Part shown: positions 6,370 through 9,926 of the stretch, piece after piece | Numbering within the stretch: position 1 is the first letter of the stretch | Layout: every line of letters starts with the position of its first letter | Source of the DNA: Deltaproteobacteria bacterium | GTDB taxonomy: Bacteria > Desulfobacterota > Binatia > UBA9968 | Direction of reading: 5' to 3' | NCBI GenBank assembly: GCA_023250495.1 | Contig: JAHFAP010000112.1 | Coordinates: 1-9,926 of the forward strand | Length of the DNA: 9,926 nt | Notes under the pieces: generated by a model | What the model saw: only the letters and a program-made list of their open reading frames with translations | Told to the model about the DNA's origin: nothing | The model's database searches: none | Translations under genes and position numbers: made by a program

Positions 6370-6735
6370 ATGAAGATATTGCGCATGCGCTCTTGGAATT
6401 TCCATGCGGACGATCTGGACAAAATGACGCGCTTCTATCAGGACGGACTCGGCGCTCAGATACGAGCCACAAACACGGTTGCCGGCGTCAAAGTCATCCG
6501 TCTGCAGGCCGGCGAGACCGGTCTCGGTCTGTTCGACGCGTCGGAGAAGCGCGCGCCGCGCGTGCCGCACCATACCTTCGATATCGAAGGACCGAGCGAT
6601 CCGAAGGAGCTAGTCAAGGAGCTTGAGGCCAAGGGGCTTAAGGTGGACGATATGCGCCTACACGGCGAAGGCCCCGGCTACTCGCTCTACGTCATCGACC
6701 CCGGCGGGAATCGCCTGGAGCTTTTCAAAGACTGA
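6370..6735 (+). CDS. VOC-superfamily (glyoxalase/bleomycin-resistance fold) protein
   Basis: This 121-residue protein has the paired beta-alpha-beta-beta-beta layout of the vicinal oxygen chelate fold: a first module from RSWNFHADDLDKMTRFYQDGLG (7-28) and a second from HHTFDIEG (67-74) to the typical ending YVIDPGGNRLELFKD (107-121). Candidate metal ligands are H12, H67 or H68, and E118. VOC proteins include glyoxalases, ring-cleaving dioxygenases, epimerases and drug-binding proteins, and short one-domain members like this cannot be assigned a substrate. The start is the ATG at 6370 because AGGAGGG lies at 6358-6364 with normal spacing; a TTG at 6337 in the same frame has no ribosome site. 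It diverges from the molybdenum hydroxylase operon, so a shared control region is possible. Confidence 0.85.
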   Translation: MKILRMRSWNFHADDLDKMTRFYQDGLGAQIRATNTVAGVKVIRLQAGETGLGLFDASEKRAPRVPHHTFDIEGPSDPKELVKELEAKGLKVDDMRLHGEGPGYSLYVIDPGGNRLELFKD

Positions 6736-6817
6736 GGCTGAAAGCCGCCATTCCCAAGTTGTCTCGCGGCCGACCTGATACTCGTTGTTCGGCACTTTTG
6801 CAGGCAAAGGAGGGTCG

Positions 6818-7273
6818 ATGGGATATCGTTTCCTGCCCTTAGCTTTGGTGATTGGTTTGATGGGCTGCAAGGGATCCATCGACCATGATGAGATATCCGC
6901 CGCAAAGAGCGCAGCCAAGTTTGCGCAGGTCGCATTTGTCAAGCGTGATTTTGAAAATGGTTATGCCTTGCTCGCCGACAGCGGGAAACGCTACGTCTCT
7001 CACGAAAAATTCCAGGAAACCATTTCCCGGTTGCATCCGAAGGCCTTCCCAGTAAGCGTCACGGCATCTGAATACGAACCGATGCCGGGCGAAAAAGCCA
7101 TACATATCTACTTGGCAGGAGAAAATTCGGGCGAGCGGTTCTACTACAGGTTAACCATGGAAGGCGCCGCCGGAACGGGCTACAAAGTTGCAAGATTCTA
7201 TCGCGGGAGCGAGCCCTATCCTGGGTCCGGTTCAAGACAAAAACTCAAAGAACCGCTTACCACAAAACCATAA
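6818..7273 (+). CDS. Small putative lipoprotein of unknown function
   Basis: This 151-residue protein starts with a lipoprotein signal: MGYR, a hydrophobic stretch, and a lipobox LMGC with lipidated C17. The mature protein would be anchored to a membrane, and since position +2 is K rather than D, outer-membrane sorting is plausible. The remainder (AKSAAKFAQVAFVKRDFENGYALLADSGKR and so on) looks like a small mixed alpha/beta domain of the NTF2/DUF4878-like kind seen in many short lipoproteins. That resemblance is only by pattern; I do not recognise the family. The ATG at 6818 follows AAAGGAGGG at 6806-6813; an earlier TTG in frame at 6785 would bury the signal and is rejected. The gene lies 82 bases after the VOC gene on the same strand and may be co-transcribed with it. 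Confidence 0.75.
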   Translation: MGYRFLPLALVIGLMGCKGSIDHDEISAAKSAAKFAQVAFVKRDFENGYALLADSGKRYVSHEKFQETISRLHPKAFPVSVTASEYEPMPGEKAIHIYLAGENSGERFYYRLTMEGAAGTGYKVARFYRGSEPYPGSGSRQKLKEPLTTKP

Positions 7274-7283
7274 GTTTCGCGGA

Positions 7284-7296
7284 AGCCCTTCGGGCT
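7284..7296. terminator. Weak hairpin between convergent lipoprotein and queE genes
   Basis: AGCCC, a TTC loop and GGGCT form a five-pair hairpin 10 bases past the lipoprotein stop. It is followed by GGTTGGTT rather than a clean T run. It is the only candidate terminator in the 85-base convergent gap. Confidence 0.25.
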
Positions 7297-7358
7297 GGTT
7301 GGTTCCTCTGTTTAATCTCTTCGACCAGGACGTCGTTGGCGATGAGGCCGGTGGTTGG

Positions 7359-8045
7359 TCAAGTGCCCCTTTGGTTGCCAAAGAGTTCTATCTGGAGGCG
7401 TGGGGTGTAGCGGAAGCCGTGCTTCTTGCAGAGTTGAACTATCCACGGAGTGCGCTTGCGCAGCTCTTTTTTAGTTCTTCCCTGGGCCATGATGAGAACG
7501 CGGTCGCGGTTCACGTTCTTAAGCTTTCCTAGAATCTCTTCGATCTCGGAGAAATCCTTCTTTCTGTCCGCGACAAACTTGAGCTGATAGTCGTAGCGGT
7601 CGACGAATTGCTGGATCACGGGAAGGTTTAGCCTGTGTTCCTCATGCATCTGTGCGAATCGGCCCCTGTCCCGCTTCCACGGCGTCGAATTAGAAAGCTT
7701 GGGGCTGAGTGACATGAGATCGCACTGAACCGGCTTGAAGATCGTTGCAGCGGTTTCGATGGTAATGTGAAAACCGTCTCGTTTCAGCCTGCGTGTCAGC
7801 TCTTCGATTTCGTGTGATAGAAGCGGTTCGCCGCCAGTAACCACGGCGTGTCTCGTGGGACGTCGCTTTGCCTCGCCCAGGATTTCATCAAGCTTCCGAT
7901 CTTGCCCTTCGGGCTTCCATGACGTGTAGGGCGTGTCGCACCAGACACAGCGCAGATTGCAGCCCGAAGTCCGGATAAAAACCGACGGGACTCCGAGGAG
8001 TCTTCCCTCGCCTTGAATGGAGTAGAAGATTTCGGCGATGCGCAT
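7359..8045 (-). CDS. queE: 7-carboxy-7-deazaguanine synthase, radical SAM
   Basis: QueE converts 6-carboxytetrahydropterin to 7-carboxy-7-deazaguanine, the third step towards preQ0 and queuosine in tRNA. The 228-residue protein shows the family start AEIFYSIQGEGRLLGVPSVFIRTSGCNLRC in order. The radical-SAM CxxxCxxC cluster motif is C29, C33, C36 (CNLRCVWCDTPYTS). SAM-binding TGGEPLL follows, then SLSPKLSNSTP and the conserved C-terminal PRLQIELFGNQRGT. Length is normal and no key residue is missing. The start ATG at 8045-8043 matches the conserved N terminus, but no Shine-Dalgarno sequence is visible before it. queC, queD, queF and folE are not in the window, so the gene stands alone here. 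The gene to its right diverges. Confidence 0.95.
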   Translation of the reverse strand: MRIAEIFYSIQGEGRLLGVPSVFIRTSGCNLRCVWCDTPYTSWKPEGQDRKLDEILGEAKRRPTRHAVVTGGEPLLSHEIEELTRRLKRDGFHITIETAATIFKPVQCDLMSLSPKLSNSTPWKRDRGRFAQMHEEHRLNLPVIQQFVDRYDYQLKFVADRKKDFSEIEEILGKLKNVNRDRVLIMAQGRTKKELRKRTPWIVQLCKKHGFRYTPRLQIELFGNQRGT

Positions 8046-8098
8046 GCGGTCAGCTTATCAAAGAGACGCCGAAGAATCGAACCAAGAGCCACTCCGCC

Positions 8099-8126
8099 TT
8101 GACTCACCATAGAGCTGTGATACAAA
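8099..8126 (+). promoter_or_regulatory. Promoter of the 80-aa hypothetical gene
   Basis: TTGACT (8099-8104), a 16-base spacer and TACAAA (8121-8126) match the sigma70 hexamers at five and four of six positions. Initiation would fall near 8133, giving a leader of only about 8 bases before the ATG at 8141. Confidence 0.45.
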
Positions 8127-8140
8127 TAAAAGATTGATCC

Positions 8141-8383
8141 ATGAAGCCGGATAGAGAAGCAGTGGTAGCTGAAGAAAAGATGCTCGTGCGCCTCAGGCGC
8201 ATCATGGATTTTACGGCTGCCATGCTGTGGCAGGCTGACCTGAGCCTGGGCCAGGCTCAGAAGCTCGTTGCCGACGCAAAAGAGAAAGCTTTGGAACTCT
8301 TCCCCGACAAAGGCGAGACCTTTGATTTGATCTACGGCTCGCGCTTCCGCCGAATTCTGATCGAGCGATACCACCTCCAATGA
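8141..8383 (+). CDS. Hypothetical protein, 80 aa, charged and helical
   Basis: I do not recognise a named family. The protein is rich in charged residues, with long predicted helices (about 7-31 and 35-53), a hydrophobic AAMLW patch at 26-30 and a C-terminal RFRRILIERY segment. It has no signal peptide, membrane segment or cysteine. The coding look is good: the frame is open with balanced codon use, and the motif ALELFPDK followed by FDLIY reads like a conserved small cytosolic protein. There is no Shine-Dalgarno sequence, and the inferred promoter leaves almost no leader, so initiation may be near-leaderless. It diverges from queE and is followed after 4 bases by the heptamer hairpin and then the uvrA-type gene. 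Similar short proteins are often annotated simply as hypothetical. Confidence 0.65.
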   Translation: MKPDREAVVAEEKMLVRLRRIMDFTAAMLWQADLSLGQAQKLVADAKEKALELFPDKGETFDLIYGSRFRRILIERYHLQ

Positions 8384-8387
8384 AGAT

Positions 8388-8449
8388 ATTTTGGATTTTG
8401 GATTGCCGATTTTGGATTAATCTAAAATCCAAAATCTAAAATCGAAAAT
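8388..8449. repeat. AT-rich hairpin built of 7-nt repeats
   Basis: The left part (8388-8415) is four 7-base units, ATTTTGG, ATTTTGG, ATTGCCG, ATTTTGG. The right part (8419-8446) is four units of AATCNAA, essentially the reverse complement. Folded about 8422, the stem has 11 perfect pairs (8408-8418 with 8426-8436), a three-base internal loop, four pairs, one mismatch and five pairs, which is 20 pairs over 24 positions with a seven-base loop. Base composition is far from the GC-rich surroundings. The hairpin fills the gap between the 80-aa gene and the uvrA-type gene and ends four bases before the latter's ATG. Confidence 0.8.
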
Positions 8450-8452
8450 TGT

Positions 8453-9926
8453 ATGGGTCAGGATTGGATTCACATCCAAGGGGCGAAGCAGAACAATCTC
8501 AAAAACATCGATCTGGACATCCCGCTCAATGCCCTGACCGTCGTCACAGGAGTCAGCGGCTCGGGAAAATCGACCCTCGCCTTCGACATCCTCTACGCCG
8601 AGGGGCAGAGGCGCTACGTCGAGAGCTTCTCCGCCTACGCGCGCCAGTTCCTCGACCGCATGGACAAGCCCGACGTCGAGAGCATCGAAGGGATCCCGCC
8701 GACCATCGCCATCGATCAGCGGCGGCCGGTCAAGACCTCGCGCTCGACCGTAGGGACGATGACCGAGCTGCACGATCATCTGAAACTTCTCTTCGCCAAA
8801 GTGTCGGTCCTCCGCTGCAAGGGTTGCGGTAGAGCGGTGGAGCGGGACACGGCGCAATCGGTCTTCAAAAAATTGAGCGACGTGCCCGAGGGTTCCGCTC
8901 TGGTCCTAACCTTTCCGCTCTCTCTTTCCCCGTCGCTTCCCTGGAGCGAGGTCAAGGCGGGCCTTTTGCGCGCGGGTTTTCATCGCCTTCTGCAGGAACA
9001 GACCATACGCGATCTAGAAGTAATTGACGAGCCGCCTGTCGGGAAAGAGACCGTCGAAGTGGTGGCGGACCGATTTGTCTACCGGCCGGAGGCGAAGAAA
9101 AGAATCACGGACTCTCTCGAGCAGGCATTTCATTTCGGCAAGGGCAAGCTCAACCTCTATCATGCTCAAGAGGGCTGGCGCTTAGAACCCTTCAGCAGTC
9201 ATCTCCACTGCCCCTATTGCGACATCACCTACCATGACCCAGTGCCGAATCTGTTTTCGTTCAACAGCCCTTTGGGCGCTTGCGAGAGCTGCCGCGGATT
9301 CGGCCGGGTCATCGACATTGATTGGGATCTGGTCATTCCAGATCCCTGCAAGTCCCTGAGCGAAGGCGCCATCAAGCCCTGGACGACGAAGCCGAGGAGA
9401 TTCCAGCGGCTGATGGAGTTCTGCGAGGGCAAGCGAATCCCGGTCAAGAAGCCCTTCCGCGAGCTGAGCAAGAAGCAAAAGAGATTCGTCATCGAAGGCG
9501 ACGGCCAGTTCAAAGGCGTGCGCGGCTGGTTCCGCCGTCTGGAGCGCAAGAGCTACAGGATGCACGTGCGCGTCTTTCTCTCGCGCTACCGCGCCTATCT
9601 GCTCTGCCCGGAGTGCCAGGGCTCGCGGCTCAAACCCGACGCGCTCAATTTCCGCATCGAGGGGAAGACTATCGCCGAGGTGAGCGCCATGAGCGTGGGC
9701 GAGGCCCATCGCTTCTTCGAAAATCTCCACCCCAGCGCGCAGAGCGACCCGGTCGCTCGCCTGATCCTGGATGAGATCCGGCACCGGCTCAGCTATCTCA
9801 TGGGAGTCGGCCTCGAGTACCTGACTTTGGATCGCCAGTCGCGCACCCTCTCCGGCGGCGAGCTGGAGCGGGTCGATCTCACCACGGCCATCGGCTCCTC
9901 GCTGGTGAATACGCTCTATGTGCTCG
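8453..9926 (+). CDS. uvrA: Excinuclease ABC subunit A (UvrA) family, divergent form, 5' part
   Basis: The frame is open from the ATG at 8453 to the right edge, giving 491 residues, about half of a normal UvrA. UvrA dimers scan DNA for damage and load UvrB. Seen in order: Walker A GVSGSGKST (33-41), QRRYVESFSAYARQFL (52-67), SRSTVGTMTEL (96-106), an extra CxxC at C122/C125, the C4 zinc finger C253, C256, C277, C280 with FSFNSPLGAC, a CPEC at 385-388, and the ABC signature LSGGE (466-470). Wording differs from housekeeping UvrA: IDQRRPVKTSRSTVGTMTEL instead of the usual EQK..HNPRSTVGT, KSYRMHVRVFLSRYRAYLLC, and SGGELERVDLTTAIGSSLVNTLYVL instead of SGGEAQRIRLATQIGS. These variants recall the long UvrA-paralogue group. 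Upstream frame is closed by stops within the AT-rich hairpin, so this start is the only sensible one, yet it lacks a ribosome site. Walker B lies beyond the window. Confidence 0.92.
   Translation, partial: MGQDWIHIQGAKQNNLKNIDLDIPLNALTVVTGVSGSGKSTLAFDILYAEGQRRYVESFSAYARQFLDRMDKPDVESIEGIPPTIAIDQRRPVKTSRSTVGTMTELHDHLKLLFAKVSVLRCKGCGRAVERDTAQSVFKKLSDVPEGSALVLTFPLSLSPSLPWSEVKAGLLRAGFHRLLQEQTIRDLEVIDEPPVGKETVEVVADRFVYRPEAKKRITDSLEQAFHFGKGKLNLYHAQEGWRLEPFSSHLHCPYCDITYHDPVPNLFSFNSPLGACESCRGFGRVIDIDWDLVIPDPCKSLSEGAIKPWTTKPRRFQRLMEFCEGKRIPVKKPFRELSKKQKRFVIEGDGQFKGVRGWFRRLERKSYRMHVRVFLSRYRAYLLCPECQGSRLKPDALNFRIEGKTIAEVSAMSVGEAHRFFENLHPSAQSDPVARLILDEIRHRLSYLMGVGLEYLTLDRQSRTLSGGELERVDLTTAIGSSLVNTLYVL

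Noticed and set aside
9182..9784. Minus-strand open frame of 200 codons opposite the uvrA-type gene
   Set aside because: Antisense to conserved UvrA blocks; no ribosome site or motif.
1..9926. CRISPR array, tRNA, rRNA, insertion sequence or phage genes
   Set aside because: No regularly spaced repeats, no cloverleaf-like sequence, no transposase or integrase motifs in any frame.

Overview
The window reads as an accessory chromosomal stretch from a high-GC, Gram-negative, probably uncultivated soil or sediment bacterium. The evidence is the GC-rich coding sequence, a Tat-dependent molybdoenzyme, a lipoprotein signal and an exported peroxidase. The gene mix (MetE-like methyltransferase, imidazolonepropionase-type amidohydrolase, isoquinoline-oxidoreductase-type enzyme) recalls Binatota, Tectomicrobia, Rokubacteria or the older 'deltaproteobacteria'. 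This is an impression only; no rRNA or other marker is present to settle it.

Layout from left to right: (1) the 5' part of a cobalamin-independent methionine-synthase-like gene on the minus strand, with a recognisable sigma70-type promoter; (2) a divergent exported glutathione-peroxidase-family gene, flanked on both sides by copies of a 41-bp element that carries three tandem 8-mers of the type TTGCGCAA; (3) a minus-strand metal-dependent amidohydrolase with an added C-terminal IPT/TIG-like domain; (4) a 321-bp gene-free gap with several hairpins, one a candidate terminator; (5) a two-gene minus-strand operon for a molybdenum hydroxylase, with a 2Fe-2S subunit followed by a Tat-exported molybdopterin subunit, and a structured promoter/leader; (6) two plus-strand genes, a small VOC-fold protein and a lipoprotein; (7) minus-strand queE; (8) a plus-strand 80-aa conserved-looking hypothetical protein on a very short leader; (9) an unusual hairpin built of 7-nt repeats; (10) the first half of a divergent uvrA-type gene running off the right edge.

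The only clear functional unit is the molybdenum hydroxylase pair. It lacks an FAD subunit, a cytochrome subunit and XdhC-type maturation genes within the window. The other genes are single transcription units with no evident shared pathway: thiol peroxide removal, tRNA queuosine precursor synthesis, DNA damage recognition, and catabolic or detoxifying hydrolysis.

I found no complete undescribed multi-gene system. The most unusual signals are non-coding: the duplicated TTGCGCAA-triplet element around the peroxidase gene, the heptamer-built hairpin abutting the uvrA start, and the promoter/inverted repeat/leader hairpin of the molybdenum hydroxylase operon. Among proteins, the UvrA variant and the amidohydrolase-IPT fusion deserve a second look. 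All family calls are from reading motifs; no database search was run.
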